The position numbers were made by a program, and so were the translations under genes. Shown here piece after piece: positions 1 to 8,464 of a stretch of 64,000 nucleotides of DNA. The stretch covers positions 97,939 through 161,938 of the forward strand of contig JAFKFV010000014.1 of the NCBI GenBank assembly GCA_017307955.1, given 5' to 3'. The notes under the pieces were generated by a model, which saw only the letters and a program-made list of their open reading frames with translations, was not told the DNA's origin and did not search any database. The DNA is from Allobosea sp. Lineage in GTDB: Bacteria; Pseudomonadota; Alphaproteobacteria; Rhizobiales; Kaistiaceae. Numbering within the stretch: the stretch's first letter is position 1; each line of letters starts with the position of its first letter.

Positions 1-104
1 AGCGTCTCGCAAACGGCGGAGGAGGCCTTGGCGAAGGCCTCGGCATTGGCCGCGGCGGCCTCTTCCGCGATCTTCACGAGGCGGCTGATATAGAGCGTGG
101 ACAT
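1..104 (-). CDS. N-terminus of probable SIS-domain phosphosugar protein (partial)
   Basis: Only the first 34 codons are inside the window; the gene runs off the left edge. The ATG at 104 has a good ribosome site (AAGAAGG, about 7 bases upstream). The visible residues start MSTLYISRL and continue as an alanine/glutamate-rich helix. This resembles the start of SIS-domain sugar-isomerase-like proteins found beside ROK kinases and GntR regulators, but no diagnostic SIS motif is visible. It lies 33 bases after the GntR gene and is probably the last visible gene of the sugar operon. The family call is inferred from context. Confidence 0.5.
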   Translation of the reverse strand, partial: MSTLYISRLVKIAEEAAAANAEAFAKASSAVCET

Positions 105-137
105 GGGAAGCCCTTCTTCTTTCGGTGGGGTTGAGGG

Positions 138-884
138 TCAGATGTGGAGGGTGGAGCGGATCTCGTAGCGATCCGCCCGCATGGTCGAGATTGCGTATTC
201 GAACGGTCCGCCGCGGTCATAGGCGATGCGCTCGACCTCGAAGGCCGGCGTGCCCGGCGCCTGCTGGATGAGCTCGGCATCCGCCTCGGCGACGCGGCCC
301 ACGCGGTAGACTTCCTTCGCCTTCACCGGCGTGATGCCGCAATGCTCCTTGAGCCAGGTGTAGAGCGACTGCACCTCGTGCGCGGCCTCGAAGAGGCCCG
401 GAACCCGCGCCTCGGGGAGATGCGCCGTCTGGATGCCGATCGGCAGGCCGTTGCCGAGCCGCAGGCGGCGGAGCTGCACGACCGTGTCGCCCGCGGCGAT
501 CTCCAGCGCGTCGGCCACCTCCTGATCCGCCGCGATGAGCCGCGCCTCGAGAAGGCGAGTGCCCGGCGACAGCGCCAGCGTCTTCATCTCCTCGGTGAAG
601 GAGGTGAGGCCGCGCACGCCTGCCACCATGGTGGCGGCGCGCACGAAGGTGCCGCGGCCATGCTCGCGGCGGAGGAACCCGGCCTCTTCCAGATTGCGCA
701 GCGCGTGGCGGACGGTGATGCGCGAGATGCCGAGCAGCTCGCAGAGCCGGTCCTCGTTGGGGATCTGCATCCCCGCCGTCCATTCGCCGCGCTCGATGAG
801 ACCGCGCAGCGCCGTCTCGGCCTGGTGCCAGAGCGGTTCGGGGCGGCGGCGATCGGGCTTTTCCAGCGTCACGATGTCAGTCAT
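138..884 (-). CDS. GntR family transcriptional regulator (HutC/UTRA type)
   Basis: A 248-residue DNA-binding repressor of the GntR family. Residues about 15-85 form the winged helix-turn-helix, with the typical ISRITVRHALRNLEEAGFL stretch. Residues about 100-240 match the UTRA ligand-binding fold of the HutC subfamily, which usually binds a sugar phosphate or other metabolite. The start ATG overlaps the TGA of the upstream ROK kinase by 4 bases, so it is translated from the same transcript. It probably controls this sugar operon through the tandem site at 5106-5121. The effector cannot be named from sequence. Confidence 0.92.
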   Translation of the reverse strand: MTDIVTLEKPDRRRPEPLWHQAETALRGLIERGEWTAGMQIPNEDRLCELLGISRITVRHALRNLEEAGFLRREHGRGTFVRAATMVAGVRGLTSFTEEMKTLALSPGTRLLEARLIAADQEVADALEIAAGDTVVQLRRLRLGNGLPIGIQTAHLPEARVPGLFEAAHEVQSLYTWLKEHCGITPVKAKEVYRVGRVAEADAELIQQAPGTPAFEVERIAYDRGGPFEYAISTMRADRYEIRSTLHI

Positions 885-1756
885 GCCAAGCTTCTCCAGT
901 CGCTGCCCGCCGCGCCGGCAAAGGCCGCACCGACGAGGCCCGCCGAGGATCCGAAATGGGCGGCCCGCAGCGGCACGCCGCGGAGGTGCGGCGGCAGCTG
1001 CCGGTCGAGCGCCCTCTGGACCTTCGGCCCCAGCATGTCGAGGGCGCGGGCGACGCCGCCGGCGAGGATGATGACCGCCGGGTCGAGCAGCCCCACCGCG
1101 CCGGCCAGCGCGGTGCCGAGCGCTGCGGCCGGCGCATCGAGCGCGGCAAGGGCCCGGGCGTCGCCCGCGCGGGCCGCCGCGATCAGATTTTCTCCGCCGT
1201 CGAGGCCGATCGCCTTCGCGGTCGCGTCGAGCGCCCGTCCGGAAGCCTGGCGCTCCAGCCAGCCCGAGACATCCTCGCCGGGATCATCGAGATCGGCGGC
1301 GGCCCAGCCGAAGGAACAGGCGCCGCCGCCCGATCCGGCGACGATGCGGCCGCCGGCGAGCACCGCCGAGCCGATGCCGGTTCCGATCGCGACGAGGAGC
1401 GCATCGCCGGCCCCGATCGCGACGCCGGCCTTCGCCTCGGCGAGCAGCGCGAGTTGCGCGTCATTGCCGAGCCCGACCGAGACGCCGGGCAGCGCCGCCG
1501 AAAGATCGAGCCCGTCGAGCCAGGGCAGGTTGGGTACCCAGCGGCAGAGCGAGCCGCGCGCGAGCCCCGGCACCCCGATCCCGAGCCGGCTGGCGCCCGA
1601 TGCCGCAAGCAGCCGCTCGAGAAGCGCAAGGAAGGACGCCCGGTCGCGCGGCGCCGGACCGTTCTCGAGCGGCGCAACCAGCTCCGGATCGGCCGCAAAG
1701 GCCGTCGCCGCGCGATAATGCGTACCGCCGAGATCGATGGCGAGGATATGGCTCAT
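881..1756 (-). CDS. ROK family sugar kinase
   Basis: A 291-residue cytoplasmic kinase of the ROK family, expected to phosphorylate a hexose or amino sugar with ATP. The N-terminal phosphate-binding motif DLGGTHYRAA is at residues about 8-17. The second glycine-rich motif, IGTGIGSAV, lies near the middle and an AGGVA motif near the C-terminus. The cysteine-rich zinc motif of many ROK proteins is not obvious, so this may be a zinc-free glucokinase/N-acetylglucosamine-kinase-like type. The ATG at 1756 overlaps the end of the permease gene by 4 bases. An open frame extends further upstream, but that part is an antisense-like shadow of the permease. Confidence 0.9.
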   Translation of the reverse strand: MSHILAIDLGGTHYRAATAFAADPELVAPLENGPAPRDRASFLALLERLLAASGASRLGIGVPGLARGSLCRWVPNLPWLDGLDLSAALPGVSVGLGNDAQLALLAEAKAGVAIGAGDALLVAIGTGIGSAVLAGGRIVAGSGGGACSFGWAAADLDDPGEDVSGWLERQASGRALDATAKAIGLDGGENLIAAARAGDARALAALDAPAAALGTALAGAVGLLDPAVIILAGGVARALDMLGPKVQRALDRQLPPHLRGVPLRAAHFGSSAGLVGAAFAGAAGSDWRSLA

Positions 1757-2616
1757 CCCTTCACCCCCGATGCGACGACGCTGTCGACGAAGAAGCGCTG
1801 CAGGAAGATGAAGAGGACGACCGGCGGCAGGACGGCGAGCGTGCTGCCGGCCATCACGAGGCCGGTGTTCATGGCGCCCCGGTTGTAGGAAAGAAGGCGC
1901 GAGAGCGAGATCACGATCGGATAGGCGTCGGTATTGCCCTGCAGGACCGTGAGCGGCCAGAGATAGCTGTTCCAGTGATAGACGAAGGCGAACAGCGTCA
2001 GCGCCGCGATCGCCGGCAGGACCGAGGGCGCGACGATCTGGAAGACGATCCTGAGTTCCGAGGCGCCGTCGATGCGCGCCGCCTCGATGAGATCGTCCGG
2101 CACGCCACGGATGAACTGGCGCATCAGGAAGATGCCGAAGGCATTGGCGAGGTTCGGCACCACGACCCCGGCGAGCGAGGCGTTGAGGCCGAGAGTGACG
2201 ACGATCCGGTAGAGCGGGATCAGCGTCACGATCGGCGGCAGGAACATGGTGGCGATCAGCACCGCGAAAAGCGTGTCGCGATGCTTGAAGCGGTATTTCG
2301 CGAAGCCGTAGCCGGCCATCAGGCTGGTGACGATGATCGCCGCCGTCGTCAGCGTCGCGATGAGCGCCGAGTTCACGATCGAACGCCCGAGGCTGATCAC
2401 GCCGGCGACCTGGGCATAGGCGTCGAGGCTCGGCGAGGCCGGCAGCCATACGGGCGGCACCTGCATCGTCTCCTGCGGCGTCTTCAGGCTCGTGAGCAGC
2501 ATCCAGGCGAGCGGGAAGGCGCTCGCGACGGCGATGGCGATGATGAGGAGCGTCAGCGCGGCGGCGCCGGGCGTAAAGCTTCGCGAGGGACGGGGGAGGG
2601 CGTTTGCCGTGCTCAT
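1753..2616 (-). CDS. Sugar ABC transporter permease, MalG type
   Basis: A 287-residue inner-membrane permease of the carbohydrate CUT1 class. About six hydrophobic segments are visible. The cytoplasmic EAA loop that docks the ATPase reads EAARIDGASELRIVFQIV at about residues 180-197. It forms a heterodimer with the MalF-type permease encoded just upstream, whose last codons it overlaps by 4 bases. No ATP-binding protein is encoded in this operon, so a shared MsmK/UgpC-type ATPase from elsewhere (or the one at 55617-56684) must serve it. That last point is inference. Confidence 0.93.
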   Translation of the reverse strand: MSTANALPRPSRSFTPGAAALTLLIIAIAVASAFPLAWMLLTSLKTPQETMQVPPVWLPASPSLDAYAQVAGVISLGRSIVNSALIATLTTAAIIVTSLMAGYGFAKYRFKHRDTLFAVLIATMFLPPIVTLIPLYRIVVTLGLNASLAGVVVPNLANAFGIFLMRQFIRGVPDDLIEAARIDGASELRIVFQIVAPSVLPAIAALTLFAFVYHWNSYLWPLTVLQGNTDAYPIVISLSRLLSYNRGAMNTGLVMAGSTLAVLPPVVLFIFLQRFFVDSVVASGVKG

Positions 2617-3509
2617 GTGGTGCGCGCCTCCCGCGCCTTGGCGAAGGCGAACAGGGCGCCGACGGCGACCGCGAGCGAGATCATCAGCGTCACCGCCATG
2701 GCCGAGCCGAGGCCGCCCTGCGCGCGTTCGATGCCGACGCGGCGGATGTGATAGGTGAGGACATTAGTGGAATTGATCGGGCCGCCCTGGGTGATGAGCG
2801 CCACCGGCTCGAACACCTGCACCGCATTGATGACCGCGATCACCGCGGAGAACAGCAGCGTGTTGCCGAGCAGCGGCAGCGTCACGAAGAGGAAGCGCTG
2901 GATCGCGTTGGCGCCGTCGATCCGCGCCGCCTCATGCAGCGAGCCGGGGATCTGCGTCAGGCCTGCGACGACGAGCACGGTGAAATAGCCGACCTGCTGC
3001 CAGACATTGAGCAGGACGATCGAGAAGAGGGCGGTCTTCGGCGAAGAGAGCCAGGTCTGCGGCGGAATGCCGATCCAGCCGATGATCTGGTTGATCGGGC
3101 CTTCGGTCGGCGAATAGAGCTTCGAGAAGACGAGCGCCACCGCGATCATCGGCACCATGTAGCTGGAGAAGAGCACCGTTCTCAGCAGGATGCCGCCCGG
3201 CGCCAGCTTCTGGTGGACGAGGAGCCCGAACAGCACCGAAAGCGGCAGGATCAGGACGACGGAACCGAGCGTGTAGAGCGCGGTATTGGCCAGCGCCGCC
3301 TTGAAATCGCGGCCGACCGAGCTCTGCGAAAAGATGTCGAAGAAATTGGCGAGGCCGACATAGCGGGCGGTCTCGAAGCCGGTCTGCGTCGACCAGGCGG
3401 TGAAGGCGAGTACGACGGTCAGGACCATCGGCGCCAGCACGAACACCGTGATCAGCCCCGTCGCCGGCGCGAGCATGGTGATGGTCGATCGGAGGGACTG
3501 GCTGTGCAT
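2613..3509 (-). CDS. Sugar ABC transporter permease, MalF type
   Basis: A 298-residue inner-membrane permease paired with the MalG-type protein. The EAA loop reads EAARIDGANAIQRFLFVTLP in the C-terminal third. I start it at ATG 3509 (MHSQSLRS). The frame stays open up to 3581, but those extra codons run into the palindromic repeat element, so the longer start is unlikely. No strong ribosome site precedes 3509. The 252-base gap to the binding-protein gene holds a repeat element and a stem-loop. Confidence 0.9.
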   Translation of the reverse strand: MHSQSLRSTITMLAPATGLITVFVLAPMVLTVVLAFTAWSTQTGFETARYVGLANFFDIFSQSSVGRDFKAALANTALYTLGSVVLILPLSVLFGLLVHQKLAPGGILLRTVLFSSYMVPMIAVALVFSKLYSPTEGPINQIIGWIGIPPQTWLSSPKTALFSIVLLNVWQQVGYFTVLVVAGLTQIPGSLHEAARIDGANAIQRFLFVTLPLLGNTLLFSAVIAVINAVQVFEPVALITQGGPINSTNVLTYHIRRVGIERAQGGLGSAMAVTLMISLAVAVGALFAFAKAREARTT

Positions 3510-3570
3510 GTCGGGTCGAAACCGGTGTCGCTTGATCGCGGGTAATGCCTGGAGCGGGCGCGCTCGCTTT

Positions 3571-3690
3571 ACCTCTCCCATGGGGAGAGGTCGGACCGAA
3601 GGTCCGGGTGAGGGGCGCGGGTTCTCCGGAGAGGCCGTAACCCCTCACCCGCCGGCTTCGCCGTCGACCTCTCCCTCAGGGAGAGGTGAA
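3571..3690. repeat. Intergenic palindromic repeat element (Rhizobiales type)
   Basis: A mosaic of nested inverted repeats. It contains a hairpin CCTCTCCCATGGGGAGAGG (3572-3590), a hairpin CGGACCGAAGGTCCG (3592-3606), a GTGAGGGG...CCCCTCAC pair (3608-3648) and a terminal hairpin with CCTCTCCC/GGGAGAGG arms around 3667-3687. The outer ends ACCTCTCC and GGAGAGGT are also complementary. From memory, very similar elements are scattered between genes in many Rhizobiales genomes. Here it sits inside an operon between binding-protein and permease genes. Confidence 0.75.
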
Positions 3691-3717
3691 AGGCGCACTT
3701 CCGGGGGAGGAGAGGCG

Positions 3718-3756
3718 GCCGCGCTGCCGGTCCCGCATGTGAACCGGCAGCGCGGC
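3718..3756 (-). terminator. Perfect stem-loop after solute-binding-protein gene
   Basis: A 14-base-pair perfect stem (3718-3731 with 3743-3756) and an 11-base loop, ending 5 bases past the stop codon of the binding-protein gene. There is no T-tract on the transcript side. It is therefore more likely an intercistronic hairpin that protects the binding-protein message, or a partial terminator, than a full stop. Confidence 0.6.
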
Positions 3757-3761
3757 GCAGG

Positions 3762-5057
3762 TCACTGCGCGGCGCGGCCGAGGATCTCGACGGCGTCGGA
3801 CTGGGCGGTCTTCTGCGCGTCGGCAGCGGAAAGCTGGCCGAACTGCACGGCTTCCAGCGTCTTCTGCAGCGCCTCGGAGAATTCCTGGCCGCCGAGCACG
3901 ACCGGGAACGGCTTCGCGTCGGCGAGCGTCTCGGTATAGCCCTTGAGGAACGGATCGGAGGCGAGGCGGTCGGCGAAGGCGGCGCCGTCGGAGGTGCGCG
4001 AGGGCAGGATGCCCATCGACATCAGGATGTCACCCATCGCCGAGGCGCCGTTCGCGCCCGAAGTCGGGCCGTTCAGCCACGCGAGGAAGTCCCAGGCCGC
4101 CTTCTGCTCCTCGGCCGAAGCCTTGGCGTTGACGACGGTCATCCAGGAATAGGAGATCGAGCGCGCCTTGTCGCCCGAGGGGCCGACCGGGATCGGCGCC
4201 GTGGCGATGTCGGCGAACTTGTCGCCCATGCCGGCCTTCAGCGCCGATTCCCACCAGTTCGCCATGATGATCATGCCGGTCTTGCCGGAGACGAACGAGT
4301 CGAGGAACGGGCCGGTCGTGTTGGCGTCGGCCGTCGCCATTGCCGGGTCGCTCCACCCCGACTTGATCAGCTTCTCGTAGAGCGCGAAGGTCTCGGTCGC
4401 CTGCTTGCTGTCAAGCACCGGCGTGCCGTCGACGACGAGGTCGCCGCCATTCGAGACGAGCAGCGAGGCGAAGGGGTGCAGCACGCCCGCCGCCCAGGAA
4501 TTGATCATGCCGAAGCCCTGCTGGCCCTTCGACTTGTCGGTCAGCTTCTCGGCCGCGACGAGGAATTCGTCCCAGGTCTTCGGCGCCTCGGTGATGCCGG
4601 CGGCCTCGAACATCTTCTTGTTGTAGTTGAGCGCGTAGACGTCGATCTCGTTCGGGATGCCGTAGAGCGTGCCCTTGATCGACGCGGCGCCGATCACGCC
4701 GGCCGGCCAGTTGGCCTTGGTGTCGGCAGCGATCGCATCGGGAACCGGCGCGACGAGCCCGTCCTTCACGAGGTCCGGCAGCCAGGCGTCATAGATGCCG
4801 GCGATCGTGGCGCCGCCCGAGCCGCCGCCCGACGAGCGTAGCGTGGTCAGGAGGTCGCCGAACGGCACCGCCCTGACCGTGATGGTCGTGTCGGGATGGT
4901 CCTTGGCATAGGTGGCCGCGGCGGCCTCGAGCTTCGCGACCGTCTCGGGCGACCAGTGGGTGAGGAAGGAAACGTCCACCGCATGGGCAAGGACGCTGCC
5001 CGAAAGCAGGAGGACCGCGGTGCCGGCGGCACGCGCGATGGTCCGGAACATCTGCAT
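3762..5057 (-). CDS. Sugar ABC transporter substrate-binding protein (family 1)
   Basis: A 431-residue periplasmic binding protein of the MalE/UgpB family. An N-terminal Sec signal peptide runs from MFRTIARAAG through a hydrophobic core to a cleavage site near AHA-VD. The mature part starts VSFLTHWSPETVAKLE, typical of CUT1 binding proteins. A GGAG ribosome site precedes ATG 5057; a second in-frame ATG two codons later is equally possible. It is the first transporter gene transcribed, ahead of the two permeases, with a repeat element and hairpin in between. The sugar is unknown. Confidence 0.93.
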   Translation of the reverse strand: MQMFRTIARAAGTAVLLLSGSVLAHAVDVSFLTHWSPETVAKLEAAAATYAKDHPDTTITVRAVPFGDLLTTLRSSGGGSGGATIAGIYDAWLPDLVKDGLVAPVPDAIAADTKANWPAGVIGAASIKGTLYGIPNEIDVYALNYNKKMFEAAGITEAPKTWDEFLVAAEKLTDKSKGQQGFGMINSWAAGVLHPFASLLVSNGGDLVVDGTPVLDSKQATETFALYEKLIKSGWSDPAMATADANTTGPFLDSFVSGKTGMIIMANWWESALKAGMGDKFADIATAPIPVGPSGDKARSISYSWMTVVNAKASAEEQKAAWDFLAWLNGPTSGANGASAMGDILMSMGILPSRTSDGAAFADRLASDPFLKGYTETLADAKPFPVVLGGQEFSEALQKTLEAVQFGQLSAADAQKTAQSDAVEILGRAAQ

Positions 5058-5105
5058 GTTGAATTCTCCCTGCGCGATCCGGCTTGGCGCCGGCTGACCG
5101 GGAGA

Positions 5106-5121
5106 GTTATGACGTTATAAC
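5106..5121. promoter_or_regulatory. Candidate GntR operator upstream of the binding-protein gene
   Basis: Two adjacent 8-base units, GTTATGAC and GTTATAAC, stand in tandem 48 bases upstream of the binding-protein ATG. The second unit is a perfect palindrome, extending to CGTTATAACG at 5113-5122. AT-rich GT...AC palindromes are typical GntR-family sites, and the only regulator in this operon is GntR/UTRA. The link is inference. Confidence 0.35.
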
Positions 5122-5261
5122 GACTCTAGCGCAAGGGGCTTCCAGAAGGGTACCCATCGTCGCGCGCGTGCCGGACCGTCTGTGCGAGCCGGCGCATCCG
5201 CGGTGAGGAGAATGCGCCGGTCTCGCTCTGTCGTGAGCCGGCTCAGTGCCGGCGCTTCGGC

Positions 5262-6191
5262 TTACGGCAGGATGTAGCCGGCGGCGGTGAAGAGGCGGTA
5301 CCAGTCGTGGCGCGACAGCTCGACATCGGCGCCGGCCGCCGCTTCCTTGACGCGCTCGGGACGGGTGGTGCCGAGCACGACCTGCATCTTCGCCGGATGG
5401 CGGGTGATCCAGGCGAGCGCGATGCCGGTCGGCGTGACCTTGTGCGTCTCGGCGAGTTCGTCCAGCACCGTATTCAGCTCCGGATAGGCCTCGCGGTCGC
5501 CGATGAAGGAGCCGTCGAAGAAGCCCTTCTGGAAGGGCGACCAGGCCTGCAACGTGATGCCGTTCAGCCGGCAATAGTCGAGGATGCCGTTGTCGCGGTC
5601 GATCGACTGGTCAAGGCCCTTCATGTTGGTCGCGACGCCGGCGGCGATCAGCGGCGCATGCGTGATCGAGAGCTGCACCTGGTTGAAGAGGAGCGGCTGC
5701 TTCACCGCCGATTTCAGCAGCGCGATCTGGCCCGGCGTCTGGTTGGAGACGCCGAAATGGCGGACCTTGCCGGCGGCTTCCAGCGTGTCGAAGGCGCTTG
5801 CCACCTCTTCCGGTTCCACCAGCGCGTCGGGACGATGCAGGAGCAGCACGTCGATATAGTCGGTGCGCAGCGCCGCCAGCGACTCGTCGACCGTCTTCAG
5901 GATGTGCTCCTTGGAGAAGTCGAAGGAGCCCTTGCGGATGCCCGCCTTGGTCTGGATGACGACGCGCTCGCGCTCGGCCGGCGTGAAGCGGATCGCCTCG
6001 CCGAACTGCCGCTCGGCGCCATGCGGTCCCTCGCCATAGACATCGGCGTGATCGAGGAAGTTGATGCCGGCCTCGCGCGCCGTGTCGACGAGGGTGCGGA
6101 TCGCCGCCGCATCCATGGCCGAGATGCGCATCAGGCCGAGAATGACGCTGGAAACCGGGAAATCGATCCCGGGAATGCTGTAGGTCTTCAT
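5262..6191 (-). CDS. Aldo/keto reductase
   Basis: A 309-residue NAD(P)H-dependent oxidoreductase with the TIM-barrel aldo/keto reductase fold. The catalytic tetrad can be read: Asp and Tyr in FLDHADVYGEG, Lys in VIQTKAGIRKG and His in LLLHRPD. The C-terminal region has LAWITRHPAKMQVVLGTTRPER, the cofactor-binding part. It resembles the E. coli YdhF subfamily. I start at ATG 6191 (MKTYSIPG), preceded by GAGG 8 bases away, rather than at the longer open frame to 6245. It lies between the DUF5054 gene and the sugar transporter, so it probably reduces or oxidises the imported sugar or a derivative. Confidence 0.9.
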   Translation of the reverse strand: MKTYSIPGIDFPVSSVILGLMRISAMDAAAIRTLVDTAREAGINFLDHADVYGEGPHGAERQFGEAIRFTPAERERVVIQTKAGIRKGSFDFSKEHILKTVDESLAALRTDYIDVLLLHRPDALVEPEEVASAFDTLEAAGKVRHFGVSNQTPGQIALLKSAVKQPLLFNQVQLSITHAPLIAAGVATNMKGLDQSIDRDNGILDYCRLNGITLQAWSPFQKGFFDGSFIGDREAYPELNTVLDELAETHKVTPTGIALAWITRHPAKMQVVLGTTRPERVKEAAAGADVELSRHDWYRLFTAAGYILP

Positions 6192-6353
6192 GAAAGGAGC
6201 CTCGTGGTGGAGGGGAGCCACGGTCCGCGCTGGTCCGCGCGGCATGGAGCGGGCGCAGCGGCGTGGCCGCGTCCCGTTCCGCCCTTTCTCCCCCGCCCGC
6301 GCCCTCGATGCAAGGCGCGAAGCGGAAGTCTCTCAGGTGCAGCGGCCGGCCAG

Positions 6354-8282
6354 TCAGCGCAGCGTGATGATGAGCCGGCTCAGGATGCTGCCTTCCCACC
6401 ACATCGGGAAGTTCGTGCCCCATTTGTTGTTGTAGAGATTGATCGCCACGCCGGCGGCGAAGTCGGGCGCCGCGGGATGGAACGGCATGAAGGCACGATC
6501 GGCCGGGCCGACCAGGGCGCTGTCGAGCGGCTCGATGGCGAGATGCCCGTCGCCGAGGGCGCAGCCGATCGACTGCACGGCCTGCAGCTGGCCGCCGCCG
6601 CGCGCCACGACGTCGCCGGCCGCACCCGTCCGTCCGAGCTTCTCGAAGGTCCAGTCGCGCGCGCCCTTGGGCGTCACGAGCAGGAAGCCGGCCTCGGGCA
6701 TGCGGTTGGCGGGCTTGTCATGGAGGACGAGCGCGATCTCGACCCGGTCCGGCCCGAGCGCCGTCAGCCGCAGCGCGTGGCGGCGCGGGCCGCCGAGAAG
6801 CAGCCGTGCCTCGTCGGGAAGCTCGGCCAGCGCTGTCCGCTCATCGCTTGTCCCGAGCAGCCGCCCGGCGAAGCGCGCGGTGCGCGCCGTCTTCGCCGAG
6901 GCGAGGCCCGGCTTGTCATGGTCGAGGATCGCCCATTCGATGCGGTGCTGCAGATAGGCGTCGAGATGCTTCTGCAGTTCGGCGGCGTCGTAGCTCTCGT
7001 GGCGATAGCCGATGAGGCAGCCGTCGACGCCCGCGATGCGCCGTGCGTCCGGGGCGACCAGAGCCGCGATATCGCCCGTTTCGGCGTCGAGCTCGGCCAA
7101 CCAGCCGCCATCGGAAAGGCGCGTGCCTGCGGTGACGCTGGCCGGCTCCGGCGCCGGTTCTGTCGCCACGAGTGCGGCATCCGCAGCGGCCCGGTCGGCG
7201 GCTCCGAGACGGTCGAGCGCGGCGTCGAGATAGGCGCGCTGCTCGGCCCAGGACTGCTCGGTGAAGGCGAAGCGGTAGTCGGTGGCGCGCAGCGCGTCGA
7301 AATCGGCGCGGTCGAAGGCGGTCTCGTCGCGGAGATAGCTCTTGATGTCGACGCCCCAGGTGTGTTCGGCGATCATGGTGAGGCCGCGGCCAAAGGCGCG
7401 CCGCTCCTCCGTCGGCTCGGCCGCGAAGCGGTCATAGAGCCGGGCAAGGGCACGGTAGCGTGCGAGCTTCGCCGGGTCCGAGGCGGTGCCGTGGATCCAG
7501 CTGTCGCCGATCTCCCGTTCGACGACGGGAAGCTCGGCCCGGCGCGCCCACATGATGTCGCCGAAGGCGTCCAGCGTCGAGGCGCGGATCACCGCGCCCG
7601 GGTTCTCGTGGCGGAGATGGCGCAGCGTCTCGACCGTCTGCGGGACGCTTTGCGGGCCGATATTGTCGTTGGTGTGGGCAAAGCTGAGCCCGACATCGGG
7701 GCCGGCCGGGAAATCCGTGGCACCATAGGAGCCCTGATACATGACGACGACTTCGGAGCCGTCGCCTGCGCGCCAGCGGAAGAGCGGCGGCACGTCCGGC
7801 ACCGGGCTCGCCGTGTTGACGCCGAGATGCAGGAAGCGGACGCCCGCCTCGGCCAGGAGCGGCACCATGCCGAGCGTATGGCCGGGCACGTCGGTCATCT
7901 TGGCCGCCGTCGTCCTGCGGCCGAAGCGGCGGTCGAGCATCTCGGCATAGGAGAGGCCGGCGCGGAAAAGGGCCGGCGTCATCAGTTCGGTGTGGGTCGT
8001 GAAGGGCAGGGCGTGCCAGGTGACGAGGCCGCGCTCGATGGCCGTTTCGAGCCGCCGCACCTTGTCCGGCGCCTGCGTCTCCAGATGATCGAAGATCAGC
8101 CAGGCGCCCGTCGTCCAGATGAAGGCGGGGGCTTCCGGCGCCTCGCGATGGAAATGCTCGCCGGTCGCGATGGCCTGCGGGATGAACTGCTCGTGATACT
8201 GGCGCCGCACGCGGGCCGCGTGGTCGGTGAAGCCGATATCGAGATGGGTCTTGAAGACGAGATGGATGATGGGAGCGGTCAT
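6354..8282 (-). CDS. DUF5054 / GH38-like hydrolase
   Basis: A 642-residue protein that opens with IHLVFKTHLDIGFTD. This is the HxD metal-binding start typical of glycoside hydrolase family 38 (alpha-mannosidase) catalytic domains and of the DUF5054 family. A second acidic cluster (MTDVPGHTLGM) fits the nucleophile region of that fold. No signal peptide is seen, so it probably works in the cytoplasm on an imported oligosaccharide or glycoside. Start chosen at ATG 8282; an upstream TTG at 8321 is possible but lacks homology-like sequence. It is first in the minus-strand sugar operon, 162 bases ahead of the aldo/keto reductase gene. Substrate unproven. Confidence 0.8.
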   Translation of the reverse strand: MTAPIIHLVFKTHLDIGFTDHAARVRRQYHEQFIPQAIATGEHFHREAPEAPAFIWTTGAWLIFDHLETQAPDKVRRLETAIERGLVTWHALPFTTHTELMTPALFRAGLSYAEMLDRRFGRRTTAAKMTDVPGHTLGMVPLLAEAGVRFLHLGVNTASPVPDVPPLFRWRAGDGSEVVVMYQGSYGATDFPAGPDVGLSFAHTNDNIGPQSVPQTVETLRHLRHENPGAVIRASTLDAFGDIMWARRAELPVVEREIGDSWIHGTASDPAKLARYRALARLYDRFAAEPTEERRAFGRGLTMIAEHTWGVDIKSYLRDETAFDRADFDALRATDYRFAFTEQSWAEQRAYLDAALDRLGAADRAAADAALVATEPAPEPASVTAGTRLSDGGWLAELDAETGDIAALVAPDARRIAGVDGCLIGYRHESYDAAELQKHLDAYLQHRIEWAILDHDKPGLASAKTARTARFAGRLLGTSDERTALAELPDEARLLLGGPRRHALRLTALGPDRVEIALVLHDKPANRMPEAGFLLVTPKGARDWTFEKLGRTGAAGDVVARGGGQLQAVQSIGCALGDGHLAIEPLDSALVGPADRAFMPFHPAAPDFAAGVAINLYNNKWGTNFPMWWEGSILSRLIITLR

Positions 8283-8464
8283 GGTCCTGGCCGGGCTCGG
8301 GCACTGTCGGGCGGTGACCAAGCATGGCCGCCGATGCCTGTCCAGAGGTCGAAAACCATCGCTCCACTCTTGGGTATCGGCTTTTTCGCCCGCCTGCTAA
8401 GCTTCCGGGGTCTCATTCGGGGAGATGACGACATGCGGGCGCAGCAAAACGCGGTTCGCCGAAG

